The notes below the pieces were generated by a model, which had not been told where the DNA came from, searched no databases, and saw nothing but the letters and a program-made list of their open reading frames with translations. A program made the position numbers and the translations under genes. Below, piece after piece: positions 50,697 to 61,770 of a stretch of DNA of 64,000 nucleotides; position 1 is the first letter of the stretch, and every line of letters starts with the position of its first letter. Source of the stretch: Erythrophleum ivorense (taxonomy: Eukaryota; Streptophyta; Magnoliopsida; Fabales; Fabaceae); assembly GCA_026724425.1 (NCBI GenBank), contig JAIUCV010000280.1:310001-374000 (forward strand), written 5' to 3'.

Positions 50697-53600
50697 TTAT
50701 CCAAATGGATTTCCTCCTGTCTTTGGAAAAGAATTTGAAGTGCCGCCTGGAGCCATATATCCCCCAGCTGACAGCTGAATGGTTCTGTCACTACTGAAAC
50801 TGCCAGCTCTTCGAGGTCTGGAAAATATTAAACAGCAATTGATTAGAATATGATTAACGTAGGCAACTGAGAGTATCGCATTATTGTTAGGCAGTAGCTG
50901 TAACTGTAAACTCTCATAATGAGCAGGAATGCACAGATAGGGAATTGTTGCCCCTTAAATATAGGGAATCATGGGATCTACTTGTGTAAAGGTTTACTGA
51001 AAACAACCCCCATTCCAATATTCAAGTGAAGTTTTGATTTGATTTGATTTTTTAAGGAGTCTGTTTCATCATATAAACTGCCATGATCACAGTATGGTTC
51101 TCTTTTGTGTTTTTTTTTTTACTTTTTGTTTTCTTTTTTGTTTTGGGGGGGGGGGGGGGTGCGCTCAGCCGTGCTTGCGCATGAGCTTCAGAAGACGAAA
51201 ATGCTTGTCACTGCGAGACATCACTAAACTACATCGCGTGGGGATATGGCCGCTATTGGTAAATGAAAAGAATGTGGCAACATGCCTAATAGCATAAAGC
51301 CAGTGATTTTACTCTGAACAACAAGAATGGGATGTACCTAGGAGGTTGCATGTTATTATTAACTTGCTCAAAGTACGCACCTGAAAGGATTGAGAAATAA
51401 TCAATACTGTAGTAGATGAAGAAAAACTTTTCAGAGAAAATAAAAGATGACAAGAGCAATACCAGAAGGAAATCCAGGAGTAAAGGGAGATTGCGGAGGC
51501 ATTGGAGATGTATAATTTGGGGATTGAGGCACCGTCGACCCTAAAGCCCCAAGGCTTGAAGCACGCACTAATCCTGTTCCAGTTGACATAGCAGTTTGTG
51601 CACTTGCCATGTTAGGAAACTGTGGACAAATACCACCCAGTTTTGAGGATTAAAATAATTCTTTTAGAAAGTGTGATTAAAAGGTTACACCAGTGGCCTA
51701 TTAACAGTACAGATAGAGCATATGCGGAAAGCTTCTACCTCAAGCAAGACATGCCATTGAAGTTGTCTCTCCAAGCTTTTTTTTTTTTTTAATGACGTGG
51801 AGGAATTTCATGAAAGGAAGAAAAAGGAAAGAGAACAAGAGCAGATGATAAGCATCCTCCTAAAACAAACCAAATGAACAAGATTTAAAAAAGAAAAAAA
51901 TTTCTCTAAATGTCTGTCAAGATTTATAAAGGTTGGCCTAGTACACGAGACTCCCATTAAATAGAATCTGCCAAAATTTATACGTGAATAAAAATTCCGG
52001 TGCAGTGATAACATTTACAAAACTTACGCCTGAAAGTAAGATTTTGTAATTAAATTCCAACGTCTATACAGATTTACAGCCTGTTAAAACAGCTAGTGGC
52101 TTCTCCTAGATCAACACCATTGATCAAAGAAATGCAAGACAGGGAGAACACCATACTAACTGCAGAATCTCATCATACTCCTTCAAAGGAGACATACGGA
52201 CGAGACATAGATTAATTTCATGTTATACCTAGTACACAGTTAGTTGGTGATTATTTCATATGGCTCTAAATTGTATAAAAATATTTCCCAAGTGCCAACT
52301 CTAGAATTATTTATCCCTCACTTTCTGTTTTGTAATGGCACAGATATTTCATGTCTAATCAAGGTAAAATAAAACAAACATTTGACTTAGAAAGGTGTTA
52401 AAGCGTGCAACAGAACCAGAAGCAAGGATTTATCAGGTCTACAGTAAATCAGTCTTGATATTGTACTTACTGGTGAAGCATGGACTTGACTTCTCCCCTC
52501 GGTTACATCAAATGGGTTTGTGTACTTCGCTGCAGTGGGAAACGCAGATATTGGCTGCAATTGAAGAATCATATTAACTAAGTAGCATAAGTTTAACGAA
52601 TTAACGCTATGTTTGGGTGAGGGTTTAGAAAAGTGAAGAGAAATGTGTGAAAAAAAAATAAAAAAATGTTTTCTCTTTATGTATTTAGATGGAGAAAGGG
52701 AAAATAAGAAAGAAAAAAATATGTTAATTTAATATAATAATAATATTATTATTATTTTAACTTTTTGCATATATATATGTTTTTTAAAAAATAAGAATAA
52801 TAAAAGAAATAAAAATTAATTTAAGAAAATTTTTAATTTATAAAAAAATTATTTTTGAATAAAATAAAAAAAATTATTAAAAAATACATATTTAAAATTA
52901 AAAATATTTTAAAAAATATATTGTTCAAATTAATTAAATTTTATTTTGAAAAAAATTATTTATAAATTATTATTTTAATATCATAAATATTAATATTTAT
53001 TTTAAAATTCTATAAATATTATTTTAATATATATTAATTAATTTAAATATAATATATATAAATATATAAATATTATATATTTAAAATAAAATAATATATA
53101 TATATATATACACACACAATGCATTGCGACTAAATTTCAATCAGACATGTATATGTCCGATTGAAATTTGGCCGGACATGTATGTTCGACTGAAATTTGG
53201 TCGCAACACTATCTGACTGTATTGCAGTCAGAAAGTATTTTTTTTGTAATTTTTTGTTTAAATTATATATAATTTATTAATTTTATAATAAAAATAATTA
53301 TGATATTAATTTCTTAATTAATTAATTAAAATGTTAAAGAATTTTGTTATATATATATTATATTGTTAATTAATTAAATTTATATGTAACATTTTTTTAA
53401 TTATATATATAATATGTTGTTTTTAATATTAAAAATTATTATTTTAAAAAATATATGTATTATTAATTAATTTTGTAATAAAATTAATAATTATAATATT
53501 AATTAATTAAAATGTTAAAAAATTTTGTTAAATATATATTTTTTATTCAATTCTGCAAAGCACTAGCATTTTTTCTTTCAAATCTCTCCATATTCAAAGA

Positions 53601-56600
53601 GAAAAAAATCAATAAGACCCATCATATTTTTCTCTTCATTTTTTCTCTCTTTTTCAATTTTCTTTTTGAACCAAACAAAAAAAAAACATCATTTTTTACT
53701 TTCTCCTTTTGACGCACTGTGAAGGCTAAAAACCAAGAGAGAATACATATAAACTCTATAATGAGTTGGATAGCATACCGCTGCATTAGAATAATACTGC
53801 AAGCCATATCCCATATTACGAGGTTGAACATTCTGCCAACTTGCTTGTGGTGCGGGGCCTGATAAGTAGCCTGTAGTGAAAAGGTCCTGCAGAGAATTTA
53901 TTCATGCATTAAGGCTCTTTTTAATTTCTTTTAAGCTTAATAATAAAAACAACAACTCAACAGTTATTACCACCGGAAGTTCCTTTCTTCCAATAGACTT
54001 GGTTTCTACCGTCCTAGGTTGGGATCCAACATCAGATCTGGTGTCTTGAGCAGGTTTTGATGTGGCTTGAAGAGATAGTTCAATAAAAGCGCTTGAAAGG
54101 TCTTGCGCATTAGGAGCAACTGTCGGCTGTATATAATAACAATAAAGAAGATGACAAGCACCATACAGGCAGTCAGACAAGAAGGTATAAATTTTTTAGG
54201 CTTTCATATTGTTGGCTTTTGCAACTTCTTCTAAATACTATTAGGTATACAAAACTCAACATTTTATCGATCCCGTTACTTCCCAGATATCAGATGAAAT
54301 AATGGTTTGCGCCAGATTAGACCAAAGAAACTGTTAACTCTTACTGAGATTTAAATATCCCATATTAGAAAGTCGTACGGCATATCTCACCTGATTATTC
54401 GAAGGTACTGCTCTGACTATTGGACTCATTGATTGTGTCATAGAGCTACAAGCTGTTGAGGGTTGTGTCAGCCCAGAGTCAGTGGTTGACGTAACTGAGG
54501 AAGCACCAACGTTGTTGGGAAATAGAGTTATCCGGCCTGCTGAAGTAGGCGGTGAATCCCCACCCACGGACATATTTTCTACGGTTGCAGTTGAAGGATC
54601 ATTATCAGCAGTGTGGACTTCAGACATACCAGTAGCTGTTGCATACAAGGGACCAGACAGTTCAGAAAGTAAAAATTCCAGAGCATCTGTTGTTTTAGGT
54701 GTCGTCTCTGTTGTAGAAGACTTTGAAGTATTTGTGTTTGGAGTTTGAGGAGCCTCCTCTGCTCTGGAAATCTCAAATGTGGCCCAGTCACTTCCATTTG
54801 ATTGAGATTTAAGCTGTGCTTCCGGTGCAGCTGCAGCATCAGAGACCTGAGATGTGACGACACTCAAAATCTGGGTTTCTGGATTTTTTGGTTCAGCTGG
54901 ATTCTTCTTAACGGATCCCTCGCCACTGGCAGGTGCAACCTTCTGCAATTGAAATTTATCATAGACTTTAGTTTAAGTGGAAACAGCAACTAATACGGAA
55001 TAATTAAGCAGCACCCACTTTCAAGAGTTCTTTCCACAAAACCAGAAAAGGTATAATGAAAAATCAAAACCAGATGAAGAAAAATACATTAGCAAGGTAA
55101 AATGATTTCACTAGTCAAAGCTCAAAAGGGAAGTTGAATGTACCTTCCCTCTGTCCACATTCTTTTGACCATCAGGTGAAACCGCCGTTTCCTTTGACTC
55201 TATACTTGAAAGCCTGCGACTTCTAGATTCATCGTCTCGGAACCTATCATCAACAACCTCAATTTTTACAGGATTTCTTCTGTGATTGCCATTCCTTGAG
55301 GCATATCTAGGACTTCTTCTTTCATCATAGTAATACTTGACACTCCTGTCCTCGTTTCGTAAACTAGGACTACGTGGATCATTTCTATCGTCATAACAGA
55401 AGCTTTTGGGAAAACAGATCTTCCTGCTTTCGTTGGACTCCTCCTTGTCATTCTGTGTACATAATATAGAATCTTTTTTTGTCATTTATGATTGTCCGAG
55501 AAGCACATATTGACAAGGACACAAAACACGACAAACTAATCGGTGTCTAAATACAATTTGAAGTGCCATGAGTATCAGACAGCATAGGACTTCGTTTTAA
55601 GTATATAGTACAGAACTTACCAATCCAAGTCTGGGAAGATTATTTTGGGTCCTTTCACCGGTGAATTTTCTATCCACATAAACATGCTTGATGAAATCGC
55701 GAAGTCTGTGTACGTTACTGAAAGCAGATCACATGAGTTAAAACAGATGCAGATGCTGCATGTAGTACAACAAAATCAACAAGCAAGAGATGCAAATCAA
55801 GGTTTACTTGGTATCGGGATAAGAATGACGATGAGGATCCCAATCTTTAAAATAAATCTGCTTTGCTCTCTGTAAATGAATTGGGGTTAGATATTTATTA
55901 CTGGTTTATTACCAATAAGTAGTAGATTTGTGGTTTAGGAAGAATCATAGACTGATCATGCTCACTTCATTGCCGCCTGCTTGAAGAGCGGTGACTTCTT
56001 CAGCAGTAAATTTAGCCATCGATACTGATTTTACTCTATGGTTAAACTCTCGTCTGTATTTCATAAACTTGGTAAGAAAAAGAGGCAATGAAAACAAAAC
56101 TAGAAAAAGATCTTAAGACTCAATTTGAAATATATATATATATATATATATGAAAGATCTTAAATTATTCTCAATGATTAAAAGATTTTATTTAGTGACC
56201 GATTAAATTAATGGGAGTGAAAATTAAAAAAATAATAATATGCTCATGTATATATATATATATATATTAAACTATATATATGCACACACACCTCTCTCAC
56301 TATTGAATTTCCGATTTCCATTCAAAAACACGGTTTAAAAAAAGACAACAATGGGAAAAAAAATTCCTTTGTGGTAGTCCAAAAGTCATTCATTCCACCC
56401 TTTAACCCTTTTTTTTTAAATTGAATCAAAATTATAAATATATTGTTGGCGCATTTGATTCGTCCAAGTGGAAAGAGTATATACAATACACTACTTATGT
56501 GTAAAAAAAAAAAAATCCTTTTCCTATCTATAATGGCTAGAGATCTTTATTGGTTTGGATAGTGAAACCAAAAATATAAAACACATTGCTTCATTTATCT

Positions 56601-57064
56601 GTCACTTCTACAGCATGGGTCTATATATAAACGATTAAGAACATTTTTAGAATGCCGATTTTCCTCCTATTTTTGAATTTTGGTTTGTTAGGGAATATAT
56701 ATATAGAAGTGGGAATAATAAAGTAAAATGAAAGGGGTAAGTAGGGTGAAGACCAGTAATAAGTACCAAAGAGGGTGGATGGGGGGATAAATGGGAATCA
56801 CTGTGTTGCTAGAATATGCTCAGTGAAAAGTGGAGGACTGGAGGTATTGTTTGTTTGTTTGCATTCACAAGCCAATAAAACTCAATGGCATAATGGTATT
56901 CTAAAACCCACACCCAAACTCTATTTGTGCGTATAATTTAGGTAGTTTAGATTTTATTTTATTTTTAGTTTTAATATTTTTTTTAATTTTAAATGAAACA
57001 TCATGCAAAATAAAGATAATTTTTTAATTATAAATTTTTAAAAAATAATGCTTAATTTTAGAAA

Positions 57065-57105
<41 letters not shown>

Positions 57106-57913
57106 AAAGTATTTAGATGAGACACGCATCCCTCTAAATTCATAAAGAATCTGAATTCCACTCAAACCTCCCAAATCTCAAAACTAAAACGCAAGTGAAT
57201 TTGTTTGGTATCGCCACCTATCTAGTATCTATTTCCACTCTGCCCTGCGTCTCTTCTTTGAATGTTTCAACTTTCAACAGGGCAAACAACCCTCTTCCCC
57301 ATTTAGATATGTCCCTAACCTTGTTTTTATCATTGGAAAGTAATATAATAAAACACTTAAAGTTTAATAGTAACGATTCTAAAAGTTTTTTATAATTTAA
57401 AAAAGTTTAATTGTAATTTTTTAATGTTAAGAATTAAAAAATAAGGGTACTAAAAAACTTAAAATTTAATAATAATAACCCTAAAAATATCTTATAACTT
57501 TCTGTAAGCATTTTCATCTACTTATGACAAAAACCAAATCTTTTGATCCTTGGAATAATTTAAGCTAAGTTCTCCATTATAAATTTTGTAAAATTTAAAT
57601 CTTTAGATGTAAAATAATTATTAATACGTACTGTATTCCGCTGCAGTTTGTGCAGACAAATGTCCAAAAAGTTGTGCAGACATACTGTGGTCCCTGATTC
57701 AGATATACGTGTCAATGCCACATACCTAAAAAAAATGTCATGCTGGAAGATGCCAAATTTTTCTACCAAAAAAATAAAATAGGACAAGAGAATTGCAGAG
57801 CCGGAATTTCATACCAAACTATTGCAGTTGATACATCTCCGATTTTCAGGAAGTTTTGAGAGACTTCTAATGACTCTTTCAATTTTCTCATCTTCTTTCA
57901 TCCGATTTCCCAT
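50697..57913 (-). CDS. AGD14: ArfGAP-domain protein, AGD14-like
   Basis: Thirteen coding exons: 57913-57815, 57693-57632, 56053-55966, 55869-55808, 55717-55621, 55452-55144, 54942-54391, 54126-53971, 53886-53779, 52554-52471, 51619-51463, 51380-51338 and 50817-50697. They join in frame to 645 residues, close to the Arabidopsis AGD14 length. The ArfGAP zinc finger is C27, C30, C47, C50 (CINC ... CTNC, spacing 2-16-2), followed by R55 as the expected arginine finger. Residues about 137-239 are Arg/Ser/Asp-rich. The rest is low-complexity, with repeated SxxFP-like and NPF motifs (TNPFDV, and GGNPFG at the end), as expected for a vesicle-coat or endocytic adaptor. Position 54, normally His in CSGIHR, is Gln (codon CA|A split by an intron). 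The start is MGNRMKEDEK, typical of the family. Confidence 0.94.
51145..51260. other. G15 run and GC-rich patch inside intron 12 of the ArfGAP gene
   Basis: A T-rich stretch ends in fifteen G (51145-51159), followed by about 100 bases that are clearly more GC-rich than the rest of the intron (GCGCTCAGCCGTGCTTGCGC and onward). No coding frame with splice sites was found in it. It may be a decayed insertion; the homopolymer may also carry length errors. Confidence 0.6.
52607..53710. mobile_element. MITE-like terminal-inverted-repeat element in intron 9 of the ArfGAP gene
   Basis: The left edge (ATGTTTGGGTGAGGG, then GTGAAGAGAAAT and TTCTCTTTATG) is mirrored at the right edge (reverse complement ATGTTTTTTTTTTGTTTGG, ATGAAGAGAAAAAT, TTTCTCTTTGAATATGG). 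The centre (53118-53210) is a nested palindrome built on GCGACTAAATTTCAATC and its inverse. The interior is extremely AT-rich and non-coding. The element accounts for most of the 1.2-kb intron and is kept clear of both splice sites. The superfamily was not resolved. Confidence 0.68.
56129..56151. repeat. (TA)n microsatellite in intron 3 of the ArfGAP gene
   Basis: A TA run here, with two more in the same intron at about 56249-56268 and 57070-57097. Intron 2 (56054-57631 by exon order between exons 2 and 3) is the longest intron of the gene. Confidence 0.9.
57070..57097. repeat. (TA)n microsatellite
   Basis: An uninterrupted TA run in the long intron between ArfGAP exons 2 and 3. Confidence 0.95.
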
Positions 57914-58399
57914 CTTTTTGGGTTCAACAACTTAACCATAATGAGTATTGATGGGAAAAGAAAGCATATGTTATCATCGACCAAGTGGCAATATTAAACA
58001 AAAATAGAAAAATTAAATGGATGATATGCCGAAACAAAAATTAGAAGCGACGCATCGTTTTGGATCATTAAGAACCTTGGATGCAATCTACACAACAGTT
58101 CACCCTCTGAATATGGTCTCATTTAGGCTTTGTTTGGCTCCCGTGAGAGGTACCAAAAGCGGTGAGACTAAGAGAGTTAAAGAGAATTTAAACCATGCAA
58201 TATACAAACATATCATGCAGGTTTCCATTGGGCTCAATCAGACCATCTTTTATTCAATTTCTGAACATTTTGTACTCATCTAACTTAAGAAGGATACATT
58301 ATTTTCTTTTCTCTGATAATTTTTTATCTATTTTATTGGCAATTTTCTCAGTTACAATACCAAAGTAAACGAAAAGGCTAATGGAAAATGAACCTGTTC

Positions 58400-58610
58400 G
58401 TTGTTATGCGATCAGAATGTTGGCGTATTGACGATGAACATCCAGTTCTGCAGCCATTGCTAGAGAAAACACGGAGAAACAAAGGGGTAGATAGAATACG
58501 TGATTGTGAAGAATGATGGTAATTGATAATGAGAGAAAACAAGATCTTCGAGAAAAAGGGGAGGAGGGAAAGTTGCCGGTAATAACGGTTGCGCGTAATT
58601 TTATTACCGT
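58400..58610 (-). promoter_or_regulatory. Leader and promoter zone of the ArfGAP gene, with an inverted repeat holding AACGG cores
   Basis: The GC-richer block upstream of the start codon begins here. It contains a 17-codon upstream frame (MAAELDVHRQYANILIA) starting at about 58457, in a leader whose splicing to the coding exon is unresolved. At 58577-58585 and 58601-58609, CGGTAATAA and TTATTACCG form an inverted repeat. Each arm brings an AACGG core, the heart of the MSA site bound by MYB3R cell-cycle factors. Both matches to the full MSA consensus are incomplete, so regulation is only a suggestion. Confidence 0.4.
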
Positions 58611-59034
58611 TGAGCTTATTGTTAGATAAGAACCAAAATTCTAATTCACTGATAATTTTAATCGTACTAATTCGTTTAAAATAATTAATGATCTAAATTT
58701 ATATATATTATTTTTAGTTTTTCAAATACTTAATCTAATTTTTTTTTTTAACGATGGAGGCATCTACTTTTTTTTTAATAGCATTTTTTATGACATGTGA
58801 CTTGATGTCTTGCATCTTTTTATTTTTATTTTTATTTTTTAATGTGAGACTTTAAGTCTGACATTTATTTTAATTTTTAATTTTAATTTAACTTAATATT
58901 ATATTTTAACTTAAATTTTCACATAATTTAATTTAAAAAATATGTTGGCATAATTTGATTTGAAAATTTAATTTTTTAAAAATTTATTATTATCTTAATT
59001 TATATGTCCACACAACTTTATTTTTTATTAAGAA

Positions 59035-60470
59035 AAAAGGACACATCCTTTCATAAAATGCATCCTTTTTTATATAAAAAGAATTGGACTCCCATAAATT
59101 TATTTATTTTTTCTTTCAAGAGAGATGCGGACATTTTTAAAAAAACTAAATAATTATTGTTTTAATTAATTTTATTTTGTTAATTGTTAATTATCTTTTA
59201 CCATTAGTCATAATCTTATAATTTTGTGAATAATACTTTTAAGTAATATAGTATAAATACATTTGCAAATAAAAAAAAGACTTTGGATTTTTTTTTAACT
59301 ATGAAAGAAAGAAAAATATAAAAAAGAAGATAATTAAAAAATGAAAGAAAAAATAGAAAATAATAAAATATATGATACTTTAATAATTTATTGAGCATAG
59401 AATTTAAATTTTCTTTTTTTTTTAAAATTTGATTTAACAATGGATTTTTTTATTTGGTTTAATACTAGATATATCTTAAGTCAAAATTAAAAAAAAAAGT
59501 CCTTCTAATTTGGTTTAATACTAGATATATCTTAAATAGTTTTATGTATTTTAAATAATAATTAAAGTATGGGATTAAGAATAATACTTATCAATACAAA
59601 ATAAATTGGTTGTGGGTAGAAAACATTGGCAAATAAATCAATGACAATAGAAATAAAGAGATAGACTTATTTCAAATATTATAGTGACTTGACTGAAATG
59701 GTTTAAGAATTTTCAGGACCAAAATACAATTTTCCCCATATATTAAAAAAATTGCGCGGGCTGACAAAGGAGTCCTTTGTATATAGGGAAAAAATTGCAT
59801 TTGGGCCCCTGAAATACTTAAATCATTTCAATCAAGTCCCTACAATATTTCAAATAAATCCTTCTTTTTATTTCTATTGTCACTTATTTATTTGCCAACG
59901 TTTTCTACTCACAACTAATTTATTTTGCATTGATACGCATTATTCCTTGCTAATCCCACATTTTAATTATTATGTTAGATACATAAAACTATTTAAAATT
60001 TATCCAGTGTTAAACTAAATAAAAAAAATCTTTCTAATTTCTATGTGTAATAAGTGTGTAGTGCAATATTACAATATCATATATTTTATTACTTTCTCTT
60101 TTATTTTTTTTATTTTTTATTGTCTTTTTTGTTATATTTTTCTTCCTCTCAGAGTAATAAAAAAAACTCCAAAATCTATCATTTTGCAATGACATTTATA
60201 CTATACTGATTTAAAGTGTTATTCACGAGATTTTAAGATTATGATTAATGGGAAAAAAAATTAATTGAAAATTAAAAAAATAAAAACAATTAAAATAATA
60301 ATTAATTATTTAAAAAATTGCCTACATCTCTCCCCAGAAAAAAAAATTATGGGAGTCTAATATTTTTAAAAAAAATTATGAAGGGGACACGTACAACAAA
60401 AGATGCATCCTTTTAAAAAAGAAATAAAAATAAAAAGAGGCGTGTCCTTAATAGGATACGTCCTTTTCAA
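59035..60470. mobile_element. Long imperfect inverted repeat (foldback), about 1.44 kb
   Basis: The left arm 59035-59738 is matched in reverse complement by 59787-60470 around a loop of about 48 bases. Reading outward from the loop, both arms share GGGAAAA.ATTG.ATTTGG (opposite sense), CATTTCA.TCAAGTC, AATTTATTTTG, TTTAATTATTATG/ATAATTAAAGTA, TATCTT/AAGATA blocks, CTCCCATAA and finally GGATGCAT and GGACAC.T/ACGTCC. Divergence and indels are moderate. A partial relative lies at about 19740-19980. It has no coding capacity. It lies about 0.4 kb upstream of the ArfGAP promoter zone and could give hairpin RNA if transcribed. Confidence 0.82.
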
Positions 60471-60601
60471 CCAAAAAAAAAAAATACAAATTAAGCATTG
60501 TGGGCAATAAAAATGTAGGTCTAGTATTTGCTTCTTTATTTTTTTTAATATGGTCAAAATCCCTCTTACAATATGTTAGTTTAGTTAAAAGGAAACTAGA
60601 C

Positions 60602-60903
60602 AAAATTTTTTTGAACTTTGTTACAATTAAATAGACTTCTTTCTTATTTTTAAAATATATGTATATTTCTATTGAAATAACATGTTATCTTACACTTAGT
60701 CTAATTTAAAATATTTTAACTAAAATATCATTTATTAAAATTAAATATATAATTTTCATCTAAAAAAATTCGAAATTGAGATTTTTTAGTAAAAAAATTT
60801 AAAATTAAACTAAAATGTAAGGTAATTTTTTGTTCTAAAGAAAGTCTAAGTATATTTAAAAAATAAAAGAGAGATTTGTATAGTTTCAATAAAATTTAAA
60901 ATT
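60602..60903. mobile_element. Diverged MITE-like foldback, relative of 38850-39181
   Basis: The right end (AGAGAGATTTGTATAGTTTC, then AATAAAATTT) matches the right end of the element at 38850-39181, and the left end is its partial reverse complement. No target duplication was resolved. Confidence 0.5.
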
Positions 60904-61613
60904 TAGTTTTTATTTGTTAGATAGTATTTATTTATTTGGTGATTAAATTTAGGAGGGAACTAGTTACAAAAGTTATACGAGTTTCTCTTTTTTTTTTTTA
61001 ATCTATTTGGGCATAAATTTTTTTAATGTTTATTTCATTGTGACTAAATTTGTATTTCAATTAATTATAAATAATCAATATTTTTGTAATTCCTTAAAAC
61101 TATAGTAAATAGAGAGTTCCATGTGAATTATTAATATATTTAGAGTTAATTATACTAATATTCATTAAAATTTGGTTAAATTGCACTTAATGCCCCTCTT
61201 ATTCTAAAAATTACACTCAATTCTCTTAATATATAATAAGTTAACTTTTATATAACATGAGATTATAATTTATTCTTGATATAATAGTAAATGTAATTAA
61301 GTTAAAGTTATAATCCAATATGAGACAATGGTATTGATCTTAATATGACTATAAAAACAATTAAGTAATTTTATTTTTAAAAGAGCACATATTATATAAA
61401 AAATAATAATTTTATTAACAAAAAATAAATTAAAAGAAAATATTTTACAAGATATATATCAAATATTAAGAAAGTTAAATATAATTTTTAAAATGACAAG
61501 GTATCAATTATAATCTTTATATTTATAAAGATTAATTGTAAGAAGCCATACCCGGACCCATGAACAACGTAGTTTTATCTCGGGCTTGATGCATAGATTT
61601 AGTTTTTTTTTTA

Positions 61614-61770
61614 ATGCTACATGGATTTCTGTGCAACAAGCCCCTGCTAGTTTAATCTTCGGATATCAGTATAATTTTTTAGTTTTTTTTTTTTTATGCT
61701 ACACGGATTTCTGTGCAACGAGCCCGTTTACGTAATCCTAAGATATCAGTATAATTTGTAAATTTTCTTT
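61614..61770 (+). repeat. Two-copy tandem repeat, 82-bp spacing
   Basis: ATGCTACAYGGATTTCTGTG (61614 and 61696), then CAACRAGCCC and a GATATCAGTATAATTT word, occurs twice in tandem. It lies at the 3' side of the minus-strand LINE fragment that follows and may be part of its 3' end. Confidence 0.85.

Noticed and set aside
54482..54863. Two frames overlapping ArfGAP exon 7
   Set aside because: Shadows; the exon has correct splice sites and joins in frame with the others.
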